From Nonomuraea sp. PA05 (lineage in GTDB: Bacteria; Actinomycetota; Actinomycetes; Streptosporangiales; Streptosporangiaceae): a stretch of DNA of 64,000 bases. The stretch spans positions 186,001 to 250,000 of the forward strand of contig NZ_VSEY01000002.1 in assembly GCF_008086045.1 (NCBI RefSeq), written 5' to 3'. Every line of letters starts with the position of its first letter. The first letter of the stretch is position 1. Below the pieces are notes generated by a model. The model saw only the letters and a program-made list of their open reading frames with translations, had not been told where the DNA came from and searched no databases. Both the position numbers and the translations under genes were made by a program. Shown here one piece after another: positions 17,652 through 25,423 of this stretch.

Positions 17652-18727
17652 GCGACACCTCGCGGGAGCGTTCCAAAAAGGACCGGACCACCAGCGACAT
17701 GGGGCGCGTGCTCGTGGCACGCCTCGACGACGCGGGCGACGTGCTGCTGGCGGGCCCGGCGGTGCGCGCGGTCAGCACGAAGGCCCGCGAGGTGATCTTC
17801 CTGGCCGGCCCGAACGGCAGGGCGGCGGCCGAGCTGCTGCCCGGCGTCGACCGGGTGATCACCTGGCGGGCGCCGTGGATCGACCACACCCCGCCCCCCG
17901 TCACCGCGGACGGCGTGGCGGAGCTGGTCGAGCAGGCGGGCGGCATCGACGAGGCGGTGCTGCTCACCTCGTTCCACCAGTCGGCCCTGCCGCTGGCGCT
18001 GCTGCTGAGGCTGGCGGGCGTCAGGCGCATCACCGCGATCAGCAACGACTACCCGGGCTCGCTCCTCGACGTCCGCCACCGGGTGGACGAGAGCGTCGAC
18101 ATCCCGGAGGCGGAGCGGATGCTGGCCGTCGCGGAGGCGGCGGGATTCACGCTCCCGGAGGGCGATGACGGGAAACTCGCTGTTCAGCACCCGTTGCCGG
18201 ATATAGGGAAATTTACGGGGCACTGTGTAGGCGTCGGCGGCGTAGCCGACAAAGGCGCGTATGTCGTGGTGCACCCAGGGACATCGGCCCCCGCCCGTAC
18301 GTGGCCTGCCGACAGGCACCGGCAGACAGTTCGGGAGCTGGCCGACGACGGGCACCAGGTCGTCGTGACCGGCACAGAACGTGACCTCACCGCCTATGTG
18401 GCCAGCGACGTCGCGCTCGACCTGGGCGGCGTGACCACATTCGCGGAATTGGCGGCCGTGATCGAGCGTGCCGGCGTGCTCGTGGCGGGCAACACAGGCC
18501 CCGCGCACCTGGCAGCGGCTGTCGGAACGCCGGTCGTGAGCCTGTTCGCCCCCGTTGTCCCGGCGGTGCGGTGGGCCCCGTACGGCGTGCCCGCGGTGCT
18601 TCTGGGCGACCAGGAAGCGCCCTGCCGTGACAGCAGGGCGCGCGTCTGCCCGGTACCGGGGCACCCGTGCCTGTCCCAGGTGACTAGTGAGCAGGTGGTC
18701 AAGGCAGTGAGGGAGCTGACGCAGTGA
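17648..18727 (+). CDS. GT9-family glycosyltransferase (heptosyltransferase-like)
   Basis: This 359-residue GT-B protein resembles LPS heptosyltransferases. Its N-terminal domain has the GRVLVARLDDAGDVLLAGPA motif (near 19-38), and its C-terminal donor domain has VVVHPGTSAPARTWP and AGNTGPAHLAAAVGTPVVSLFAP (near 285-307). It overlaps both neighbours by four bases. The donor is plausibly ADP-heptose made by the gmhA, hldE and gmhB products. A stretch of unusual codons (ATA, AAA, TTT, TGT, GTA) occurs around 18170-18260 in the linker between the two domains. Confidence 0.88.
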   Translation: MSDTSRERSKKDRTTSDMGRVLVARLDDAGDVLLAGPAVRAVSTKAREVIFLAGPNGRAAAELLPGVDRVITWRAPWIDHTPPPVTADGVAELVEQAGGIDEAVLLTSFHQSALPLALLLRLAGVRRITAISNDYPGSLLDVRHRVDESVDIPEAERMLAVAEAAGFTLPEGDDGKLAVQHPLPDIGKFTGHCVGVGGVADKGAYVVVHPGTSAPARTWPADRHRQTVRELADDGHQVVVTGTERDLTAYVASDVALDLGGVTTFAELAAVIERAGVLVAGNTGPAHLAAAVGTPVVSLFAPVVPAVRWAPYGVPAVLLGDQEAPCRDSRARVCPVPGHPCLSQVTSEQVVKAVRELTQ

Positions 18728-19917
18728 AGGTCGATCTCATCTCGGAGCACGCGGACCCGCTGGCGGCGGTCGGCAGCGTCGACTCCGGCGGCCAGAACGT
18801 CCATGTCGCCGCGCTGGCCATGGCCCTGGCCGAGCGGGGGCACTCAGTCGTCGTCCACACCCGTCGTTCCCGTGAGTCGCAACCGGACTCGGTGCCCATG
18901 GCGCCCGGCGTCACGGTCGAGTACGTGCGGGCCGGTCCCGCGGCGCCCGTGCCGAAGGACGAGCTGCCGCCGCTCATGCCGGAGTTCACCGAGCGGCTGG
19001 CCGCCCGCTGGGCCGCCCGCCCGCCGGACGTGGCGCACGCGCACTTCTGGATGAGCGGCCAGGCGGCGCTGCGCGCCGCGGCGGCCACCGGGGTGCCGGT
19101 GGTGCACACGTTCCACGCGCTGGGCACGGTCAAGCGGCGCTGGCAGGGCGCGGCCGACACCAGCCCCGCGCACCGCGTCGAGACCGAGCGGGAGATCGGC
19201 CTGCGCGCCGACATGGTGCTGGCCACGTGCAGCGACGAGGTGAACGAGCTGTGCGCGATGGGGATCCCCGAGCACCGCGTGGCGGTGGTGCCGTGCGGGG
19301 TGGACCTGTCGGCGTTCTGCCCGGACGGGCCGGTGGCGCCGCGCCCGGACGGCCCGGTCGTGCTGAGCATCGGCCGGATGGTGCCGCGCAAGGGCGTGGA
19401 CACCGTGATCGCCGCGCTGCGCCAGCTCCCGGACGCCAACCTGGTGATCGCCGGCGGCAGCGAGGACGACGAGGAGGCCCTCAGGCTGCGCGAGCTGGCC
19501 GAGGGGTACGGGCTCGGCGACCGCGTGCACGTCATCGGCTCCGTGCCGCGGCGGCACGTGCCCGCGCTGATGCGCTCGGCCGACGTCGTGGTGACGGTGC
19601 CCTGGTACGAGCCGTTCGGCATGGTGCCCGTGGAGGCCATGGCGTGCGGTGTGCCGGTCGTCGCCTCGGCGGTCGGCGGCCACCTCGACTCAGTGGCGGG
19701 CTGCGGCGTGCTCGTGCCGCCGCGCCGCCCGCGCGCCCTGGCCAGAGCGCTCAAGGACGTCCTCGACGATCCGCGGCGGCGGGCCTCGCTCGGCGCGGCC
19801 GGCGCCCGCCGGGCCAGGGAGCGGTACGGCTGGCCGCGCGTGGCCGAACTGACCGAGGCCGTGTACACGCAGGTCATCGATGGGAAGGTCTGCCGGCTGG
19901 CGGCCCTGGGGGGTTGA
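18724..19917 (+). CDS. GT4-family glycosyltransferase
   Basis: This 397-residue GT-B enzyme has SGGQNVHVAALA near residues 20-31 (the acceptor-domain loop typical of sucrose-phosphate-synthase-like and MshA-like GT4 enzymes), IGRMVPRKGVD (about 217), and the EPFGMVPVEAMACG donor motif with the E-x7-E pair (about 298-311). It retains anomeric configuration. MshA is excluded because that enzyme has a different N-terminus and this gene sits in a glycan operon. GTGA overlap with the GT9 gene gives the start. Confidence 0.88.
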   Translation: MKVDLISEHADPLAAVGSVDSGGQNVHVAALAMALAERGHSVVVHTRRSRESQPDSVPMAPGVTVEYVRAGPAAPVPKDELPPLMPEFTERLAARWAARPPDVAHAHFWMSGQAALRAAAATGVPVVHTFHALGTVKRRWQGAADTSPAHRVETEREIGLRADMVLATCSDEVNELCAMGIPEHRVAVVPCGVDLSAFCPDGPVAPRPDGPVVLSIGRMVPRKGVDTVIAALRQLPDANLVIAGGSEDDEEALRLRELAEGYGLGDRVHVIGSVPRRHVPALMRSADVVVTVPWYEPFGMVPVEAMACGVPVVASAVGGHLDSVAGCGVLVPPRRPRALARALKDVLDDPRRRASLGAAGARRARERYGWPRVAELTEAVYTQVIDGKVCRLAALGG

Positions 19918-19919
19918 TC

Positions 19920-20465
19920 ATGGATGCTCATCTGGAGAAGCTCTGGAACACCCTGGAGAAGGTCGATGACCACGCGGTCACCGTCCGGCTCTGGGGTGGC
20001 AGACTGGCCGGCGTGCTGGCCGCCGGGGGCAGGCTGCTGGCCTGCGGCAACGGCGGGTCGGCGGCCGAGGCCCAGCATCTGACGGCCGAGCTGGTCGGCC
20101 GGTTCAGGGACGACAGGCAGCCGTACGCGGCGATCCCGCTGCACGCGGACGGCTCGTCGCTGACGGCGATCGCCAACGACTTCGGCGCCGACGAGATCTA
20201 CGCCCGCCAGGTGCGCGCGCACGGCCGTACGGGGGACGTGCTGCTGTGCCTGTCCACCAGCGGCGGCAGCGCGAACGTGCTGGCGGCGGCCAGGGCGGCG
20301 CAGGACGCCGGGATCACGGCCTGGGCCATGACGGGCCCCGCGCCGAACCCGCTGGCGGGCCTGTGCGACGAGGCCGTGACCATCCCGGGCGAGACCGCCA
20401 CGGTGCAAGAGGTACACCTGGCGCTGATCCACCTGCTGTGCGACGCCGTAGAGGAGGCGCTGTGA
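19920..20465 (+). CDS. gmhA: Sedoheptulose-7-phosphate isomerase (phosphoheptose isomerase)
   Basis: This 181-residue SIS-domain enzyme converts sedoheptulose 7-phosphate to D-glycero-D-manno-heptose 7-phosphate, the first step to ADP-heptose. The family signature GNGGSAAEAQHLTAE lies at 43-57 (Glu50 and His53 among the active-site and zinc ligands), followed by LSTSGGSANV (phosphate-binding loop) and EVHLALIHLL with the other histidine. It starts two bases after the GT4 stop and overlaps hldE by four bases, so the pathway genes are adjacent and co-translated. Confidence 0.93.
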   Translation: MDAHLEKLWNTLEKVDDHAVTVRLWGGRLAGVLAAGGRLLACGNGGSAAEAQHLTAELVGRFRDDRQPYAAIPLHADGSSLTAIANDFGADEIYARQVRAHGRTGDVLLCLSTSGGSANVLAAARAAQDAGITAWAMTGPAPNPLAGLCDEAVTIPGETATVQEVHLALIHLLCDAVEEAL

Positions 20466-21799
20466 CGGACAGGCCGCTGGTCGTCCTCGGGGACACGCTC
20501 CTCGACGTGGATGTCGAGGGCGAGGCGGATCGGCTCTGCCCGGACGCGCCCGTGCCGGTGGTGGACGTCGCCACCGAGCGGGCCCGTCCGGGCGGGGCGG
20601 GACTGGCGGCGCTGCTGGCCGCCCGCGACGGCGCGGGCGTCGTGCTGATCACGGCGGTCGGCGACGACCCCGACGGCCACCGCCTGTGCGGGCTGCTGTC
20701 GGAGGAGCTCGACCTGGTACGGCTTCCGCTGCGCGGCGGCACCGTGCGCAAGACCAGGATCAGGGCGCGCGGCCAGACGCTGGTCCGGCTGGACACCGGC
20801 GACGGCACGGCCAGGTACTCCCCCACCGCGCAGGCGCTGGAGGCGGTCAGGAGGGCCGGCGCGGTGCTGGTCTCCGACTACGGCAGGGGCGTGGCCAGGA
20901 TGGCCCGCGAGCTGCTGCACGGCCTCGACGTGCCGGTGGTGTGGGACCCGCATCCCCGTGGCGAGCAGCCGATGCCCGGCTGCGCGCTGCTGACGCCCAG
21001 CGAGGCGGAGGCGAGGATGCTCTGCACGTCCGGCTATCACGGCCCCGACCAGGCGGCCCGCCGGCTGGTGCGGTCGCTGCGGGCCAAGGCGGTGGCCGTC
21101 ACGACGGGCGAGCGCGGGGCCGCGCTCGCCATCGCGGGCGGCCCGCTGACCACGGTGCCGCCGCCGGTGCACGCCGGCGGGCAGGACGCGTGCGGCGCGG
21201 GCGACAGGCTCGCCGGCGCCGCCACGCTGGCGCTGCGCGACGGCGCGGGCGCCGAGGAGGCGGTCACGATCGGCGTGGGCGAGGCGTCCCGCTTCGTCGA
21301 GCGCGGCGGGGCCGCCAGTGTGAAGGTCCAGGAGCAGCGGCTCGGCGACCGCCCGCGCACGGCGCTGGAGGTCTCCAGGCTCACCCGGGCGTACGGCGGC
21401 CGGCTGATCGCCACGGGCGGTTGCTTCGACCTGCTGCACGCGGGCCACGTGAGCCTGCTGCGGCGGGCCAGGGCGCTGGGCGACGCGCTGGTCGTCTGCG
21501 TCAACTCCGACGACTCGGTGCGCCGGCTGAAGGGCCGCTCCAGGCCCATCGTGGACGTGCGCGACCGGGTCGAGGTGCTGCGGGCGCTGGGCTGCGTGGA
21601 CGCGGTGCTGGTGTTCGACGAGGACACCCCCGCCACGGCCATCGAGCAGCTCCGCCCGGACGTGTGGGTGAAGGGCGGCGACTACGAGGGGGAAGTGCTG
21701 CCCGAGTCCGAGGTCCTCGGCAGGCTCGGCGCGGAGATCGTCGTGCTGAGCACCCTGCCGGGGCGTTCGACAACCAATCTGATCAGGGAGATCCAGTGA
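20462..21799 (+). CDS. hldE: Bifunctional heptose 7-phosphate kinase / heptose 1-phosphate adenylyltransferase
   Basis: The protein has 445 residues, close to the usual 470-480. Residues 1-290 are a ribokinase (PfkB) domain with TxxDxDVEG at the start and the catalytic CGAGDRLAGA (about 242-251). Residues 315-445 are a cytidylyltransferase-like nucleotidyltransferase with GGCFDLLHAGHVSLL (HxGH near 327) and the end motif GRSTTNLI. The kinase makes heptose 1,7-bisphosphate and, after GmhB, the second domain makes ADP-heptose. The GTG start overlaps the gmhA stop. No HldD epimerase gene was recognised nearby, so the product may stay in the D-glycero form. Confidence 0.93.
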   Translation: MTDRPLVVLGDTLLDVDVEGEADRLCPDAPVPVVDVATERARPGGAGLAALLAARDGAGVVLITAVGDDPDGHRLCGLLSEELDLVRLPLRGGTVRKTRIRARGQTLVRLDTGDGTARYSPTAQALEAVRRAGAVLVSDYGRGVARMARELLHGLDVPVVWDPHPRGEQPMPGCALLTPSEAEARMLCTSGYHGPDQAARRLVRSLRAKAVAVTTGERGAALAIAGGPLTTVPPPVHAGGQDACGAGDRLAGAATLALRDGAGAEEAVTIGVGEASRFVERGGAASVKVQEQRLGDRPRTALEVSRLTRAYGGRLIATGGCFDLLHAGHVSLLRRARALGDALVVCVNSDDSVRRLKGRSRPIVDVRDRVEVLRALGCVDAVLVFDEDTPATAIEQLRPDVWVKGGDYEGEVLPESEVLGRLGAEIVVLSTLPGRSTTNLIREIQ

Positions 21800-22470
21800 A
21801 TGTATTGATCACCGGGGGCGCGTCCGGGCTCGGCCTGGCCACCGCCGAGGCAGTGGAGAAGGAGGGCTGGAAGGCGCTCGTCGTCGACGTGCGCGAGCCC
21901 GACCAGCGCTTCGAGCACGTGACGGCCGACCTGTCCGACCGGGCGGAGTCCGAGCGCGCGGTGCGCGAGCTGGCCGAGCGGGCGGGCGGCCTGGACGCCG
22001 TCGTGACGGCCGCCGGCATCGACGCGTGCGGGCGGCTGGAGGACGTGCCCGCCGACGACTGGGAGCGGGTCATCAAGGTGAACCTGCTGGGCACGGCCTC
22101 GGTCGTGCGGGCGGCGCTGCCGTACCTGAAGCACACCCGCGGCAAGGTCGTCACCTGCGCCTCGACGCTGGGGCTGCGGCCGCTCAGCGACGCGTCGGCG
22201 TACTCGGCGTCGAAGTTCGGCGTCGTCGGCTTCACCAGGGGGCTGGCGATCGAGACGCGCGGGGAGATCGGCGTGACGCTGCTGATCCCCGGCGGCATGC
22301 GGACGAGCTTCTTCGACGGCCGCCCCGAACAGTACAAACCGGGACCCGAGGCCGGGTTGAACGACCCGGCCGACGTGGCTCAGGCCGTGGTCTTCGCGCT
22401 GCGGCAGCCGGCCGGATGCGAGGTGAGAGAGCTCGTCGTCTGCCCGTCCACGGAGACGTCATGGCCCTAG
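21796..22470 (+). CDS. Short-chain dehydrogenase/reductase
   Basis: This 224-residue classical SDR has TGGASGLG (6-13) for NAD(P), a TAAGI segment in place of the usual NNAG, a serine at the CASTLG motif and the catalytic YSASK (near 136). The substrate is unknown. Its place between hldE and a heptosyltransferase-like gene suggests that it oxidises or reduces a sugar or sugar nucleotide of this pathway. The GTG start overlaps hldE by four bases, and its end overlaps the next gene by ten. Confidence 0.88.
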   Translation: MNVLITGGASGLGLATAEAVEKEGWKALVVDVREPDQRFEHVTADLSDRAESERAVRELAERAGGLDAVVTAAGIDACGRLEDVPADDWERVIKVNLLGTASVVRAALPYLKHTRGKVVTCASTLGLRPLSDASAYSASKFGVVGFTRGLAIETRGEIGVTLLIPGGMRTSFFDGRPEQYKPGPEAGLNDPADVAQAVVFALRQPAGCEVRELVVCPSTETSWP

Positions 22471-23348
22471 AACTCCTCGCCCTGCGCGGGCTCGGCCTGG
22501 GCGACCTGCTCACGGCCGTGCCCGCCCTGCGGTCGCTGCGCCAGGCCTTTCCCGCGCACCGGATCACGCTGGCCGCGCCGCGGTACCTGGAGGCCCTGCT
22601 GCCGCTGATCGGCGCGGTGGACGGCCAGGTGCACGTGGCGGGGCCGGGGCCCGTCCCGATGGACGAGGTGCCCTTCGAGCGGCCGGACGTCGCGGTCAAC
22701 CTGCACGGGCGGGGGCCGCAGAGCATCGACGCGCTGCGCCGCACGGAGCCGGGGCGGCTGATCAGCTTCGGCACCGGCCCGGTGTGGGACGAGCGCGTGC
22801 ACGAGGTGCGGCGCTGGTGCGACCTGCTGGAGTGGCACGGCATCCCCGCCGATCCGGGCGATCTGACGCTCGGCATCTCCGACCGTACGGGGCCGGCGAT
22901 CGTGCATCCGGGTGCCGCCTTTCCTGCGCGGCGCTGGCCGCCCGAGCGGTTCGCGGAGGTGGCGGCGGCGCTGGACGACGTGATCGTCACGGGCAACGCC
23001 GAGGAGGTGCCGATCGCCTGCCGGGTCGCCGAGCTGGCGGGGCTGCCTCCTGAGCGGATGCTGGCCGGGCGCACCTGCCTGGCGGACCTGATCGATCTGA
23101 TCAGCAGGGCGAAGCTGGTGGTCTGCGGCGACACCGGTGTGGCTCATCTGGCGACGGCGTTCTGTGTGCCGTCGGTGGTGCTGTTCGGGCCGGTCTCGCC
23201 CCAGTTGTGGGGGCCGCCGCCCGGCTGGCGCCATGTGGCGCTGTGGGCCGGGCAGAACGGCGACCCGCACGGCGAGCGGCCCGATCCGGGGCTGCTGAAG
23301 ATCGAGGTTTCCGAAGTCGTCGACGCCGCCATGGAGGTCATCTCATGA
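22461..23348 (+). CDS. Second GT9-family glycosyltransferase (heptosyltransferase-like)
   Basis: This 295-residue protein is shorter than the first GT9. It shows [20 protein letters not shown] (7-26), [14 protein letters not shown] (near 154) and [23 protein letters not shown] (near 222-244), where the Asp-Thr-Gly/His segment binds the ADP-heptose donor in WaaF/WaaC relatives. Two heptosyltransferase-like enzymes in one operon imply at least two additions, or one essential and one accessory. The ATG at 22461 lies within the end of the SDR gene. Confidence 0.88.
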   Translation: MALELLALRGLGLGDLLTAVPALRSLRQAFPAHRITLAAPRYLEALLPLIGAVDGQVHVAGPGPVPMDEVPFERPDVAVNLHGRGPQSIDALRRTEPGRLISFGTGPVWDERVHEVRRWCDLLEWHGIPADPGDLTLGISDRTGPAIVHPGAAFPARRWPPERFAEVAAALDDVIVTGNAEEVPIACRVAELAGLPPERMLAGRTCLADLIDLISRAKLVVCGDTGVAHLATAFCVPSVVLFGPVSPQLWGPPPGWRHVALWAGQNGDPHGERPDPGLLKIEVSEVVDAAMEVIS

Positions 23349-24307
23349 GGGCTCTGGTCACCGGAGGCGCCGGGTTCCTCGGCTCCTATCTCTGCGAGAG
23401 ACTGCTGGACGAGGGTGCCGAGGTCGTCTGCATGGACAGCTTCCTCACCGGCGGGCCGCGCAACGTGGAGCACCTGCTGGAGCGGCCCGAGTTCCGGCTC
23501 ATCGAGTGCGATCTGACCGGCTACATCCACGTGCCCGACCGGCTGGATCTCGTGCTGCACTTCGCCTCGGCCGCCTCGCCCGCCGACTACCTGCGCTACC
23601 CGATCGAGACGCTGCGGGTGGGCAGCGTCGGCACGCTGCACGCGCTGGGGCTGGCCAGGGAGAAGGGGGCCAGGTTCGTGCTGGCCTCCACCAGCGAGGT
23701 GTACGGGGATCCGCTGGAGCACCCGCAGAAGGAGACCTACTGGGGCAACGTCAACCCGGTCGGGCCGCGCAGCGTCTACGACGAGGCCAAGCGTTTCGCC
23801 GAGTCGCTGACCACCGCCTACCGGCACTCGCGCGCCACCGACACCGGGATCGTGCGGATCTTCAACACCTACGGCCCCCGGATGCGGCCCTTCGACGGCC
23901 GGGCGATTCCGACGTTCATCCGCCAGGCGCTGACCGGGGAGCCGATCACGATCACGGGTGACGGCTCGCAGACGCGGTCCATCTGCTACGTGGAGGACAC
24001 CGTGTCGGGCATCCTGGCCATGGCCCGCAGCGACTTCGCCGGGCCCGTGAACATCGGCAACCCCGACGAGCTGACCATGCTGGAGCTGGCCACGCTCATC
24101 AAGGAGCTGACCGGGACGTCGTCGGAGATCCGGTTCATCGACCGCCCGGCCGACGACCCGAAGGTGCGGCGGCCCGACACCACGCTGGCCGCCGAACGGC
24201 TGGGCTGGCGGGCGCGGGTGCCCGCCGCCGAGGGGCTGCGCCGCACCATCGAGTGGTTCTCGCTGGAGCTGGCCGCGATCGAGCAGCTCGAAGGACTGCA
24301 GGTCTGA
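23345..24307 (+). CDS. NAD-dependent epimerase/dehydratase, UDP-glucuronate decarboxylase-like
   Basis: This 320-residue extended SDR has [16 protein letters not shown] (6-21), [23 protein letters not shown] with the catalytic Tyr-x3-Lys near 145-149, NTYGPRM, and the [12 protein letters not shown] motif. This set is typical of UDP-xylose synthase (UDP-glucuronate decarboxylase), so a UDP-pentose may be a further sugar in the glycan. A dTDP-glucose dehydratase or an HldD-like role is less likely. It is the last gene of the operon, overlaps the GT9 stop by four bases, and is followed by a strong hairpin. Confidence 0.85.
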   Translation: MRALVTGGAGFLGSYLCERLLDEGAEVVCMDSFLTGGPRNVEHLLERPEFRLIECDLTGYIHVPDRLDLVLHFASAASPADYLRYPIETLRVGSVGTLHALGLAREKGARFVLASTSEVYGDPLEHPQKETYWGNVNPVGPRSVYDEAKRFAESLTTAYRHSRATDTGIVRIFNTYGPRMRPFDGRAIPTFIRQALTGEPITITGDGSQTRSICYVEDTVSGILAMARSDFAGPVNIGNPDELTMLELATLIKELTGTSSEIRFIDRPADDPKVRRPDTTLAAERLGWRARVPAAEGLRRTIEWFSLELAAIEQLEGLQV

Positions 24308-24316
24308 CAGCCCCCT

Positions 24317-24350
24317 GGAACCCCTGCCGGGCGCGTCCGGCGGGGGTTCC
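24317..24350. terminator. Hairpin terminator shared by convergent genes
   Basis: GGAACCCCTGCCGG (24317-24330) pairs with CCGGCGGGGGTTCC (24337-24350) around a six-base loop, 14 bp with one G-T pair. It lies between the ends of the glycan operon and of the minus-strand epimerase gene, so it can serve both directions. Confidence 0.75.
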
Positions 24351-24356
24351 GCCTGT

Positions 24357-25319
24357 CTAGCGCTCGTTGCCCGCGCGCAGCCAGTCCACGTACTCGGCGA
24401 CCGCCCGCCCGGTGTCGTAGGCGGGCTCGAAGCCGGTGTCCTCGCGCAGCCGCGTGATGTCGAGGGGGTTGTCCACCGCGCCGGGGGTGCGGCCCTCCGG
24501 CAGGTCCACGCGCGCGCCGGGGACGTGCTCCCTGATCGCCGCGGCCAGCTCGCCGTTGGTGGTGATCCGGCCCGAGGCCACGTTGTACGTGCGGTGCCGC
24601 AGCCGCCCGGCCGTCTGCAGCAGCGCCAGCGCCCGCCCGCAGTCCTTGACGTAGCACACGTCGATGCCGTTGCCCGCGCGCGCCTCGCCCACCAGTGCGG
24701 ACAGGTCGGGCTCGGTGCCGCGGGCGGCGGCGTGCACGAGCTGCGGGGCGGGGAAGAACGGGTCCGGGTTGTGCCCGAGCGGCCCCCAGATGCCGCCGAT
24801 GCGGTAGTTGACCGCCTCGACGCCGGAGACCTCTTCCAGGTGGCCGGCCAGCAGCTCGCCGATCTTCTTGAAGCGGGGGATCACGTGCGGGGCGCTCATC
24901 GTCAGCGGCAGGTCCTCCCCGAGCGGGCCTTCGGCGGTGATCCCGGCGTACACGCCGATGGTGCTGGCCAGCCCGAGCCGGCGCACCTGCCAGTCGCGGG
25001 CGGCGCGGAACAGGTTGAGCAGGCTGCGCAGCGCCAGCTCGGTGTGCTCGATGGGCTCGTGCGCGCCGGGCGGCCAGGGCATGGAGCCGGCCAGGTGCAT
25101 GATGCCGGTGATCTTGTGGCGGTCGCCGATCTCCAGCAGGGCGCGCTCGTCGGAGACGTCGGCCCGTTCGACGAAGAGCCGCTCGCCCGCTTCGGCCGCG
25201 AAGGTCTCCGGCACCTCGGCGGGGCGGCGCTGGACGAGCACGCAGGACTCTCCGAGGTCCAGCAGGGCCCGGGTGGTGTGCGTGCCGATGAAGCCGAGGC
25301 CACCGGTGATCAGAATCAT
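24357..25319 (-). CDS. NAD-dependent epimerase/dehydratase-like protein lacking the catalytic Tyr
   Basis: This 320-residue extended SDR has a good NAD-binding GGLGFIGTH (6-14) and typical later strands (YRIGGIWGPLG, YNVASG). The active-site Tyr-x3-Lys motif is replaced: the aligned stretch reads HVIPRFKKIGE, with the lysine but Ile where the tyrosine should be. It therefore may bind a nucleotide sugar or another ligand without normal catalysis, or may use a different acid. It is convergent with the glycan operon and has its own promoter: TATACT at 25361-25356 on the minus strand and AGGAGGAG before the ATG. Two CTGA-n3-TCAG palindromes lie in its leader. Confidence 0.82.
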   Translation of the reverse strand: MILITGGLGFIGTHTTRALLDLGESCVLVQRRPAEVPETFAAEAGERLFVERADVSDERALLEIGDRHKITGIMHLAGSMPWPPGAHEPIEHTELALRSLLNLFRAARDWQVRRLGLASTIGVYAGITAEGPLGEDLPLTMSAPHVIPRFKKIGELLAGHLEEVSGVEAVNYRIGGIWGPLGHNPDPFFPAPQLVHAAARGTEPDLSALVGEARAGNGIDVCYVKDCGRALALLQTAGRLRHRTYNVASGRITTNGELAAAIREHVPGARVDLPEGRTPGAVDNPLDITRLREDTGFEPAYDTGRAVAEYVDWLRAGNER

Positions 25320-25330
25320 GAGGGCTCCTC

Positions 25331-25357
25331 CTGATAATCAGCTCTACTGACAATCAG
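25331..25357. promoter_or_regulatory. Double operator, two CTGAnnnTCAG palindromes
   Basis: CTGATAATCAG (25331-25341) and CTGACAATCAG (25347-25357) are 11-bp dyads with centres 16 bases apart. They lie between the minus-strand -10 (TATACT, 25361-25356) and the ribosome binding site of the epimerase-like gene. Binding there would block transcription start, so a repressor is expected. The regulator gene is not evident nearby. Confidence 0.65.
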
Positions 25358-25378
25358 TATAGCCTCATGAACGCGAGA

Positions 25379-25405
25379 AGCGGCCGCCCGGATCGGACGG
25401 CCGCT
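25379..25405. terminator. Probable mshC terminator hairpin
   Basis: AGCGGCCG (25379-25386) pairs with CGGCCGCT (25398-25405) around an 11-base loop, 19 bases after the end of mshC. No T-run follows, as is common in high-GC genomes. Confidence 0.5.
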
Positions 25406-25423
25406 GCTTCGGAAGGGACGGGG

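Noticed and set aside
15543..17720. Very long open frame antisense to the carbamoyltransferase and GT2 genes, with a repeated SVGSAS-like or FGRFGQ-like peptide
   Set aside because: It is a shadow of the GC-rich coding strand and of the 18-bp repeat; it has no ribosome binding site and no domain.
20198..21448. Long antisense frame opposite gmhA and hldE
   Set aside because: His/Arg/Gln-rich shadow translation of a GC-rich gene; the + strand proteins have complete family motifs.
24357..25319. HldD (ADP-heptose 6-epimerase) assignment for the minus-strand epimerase
   Set aside because: It lacks the catalytic Tyr and the HldD-type signature, and it is transcribed away from the heptose genes with its own regulation.
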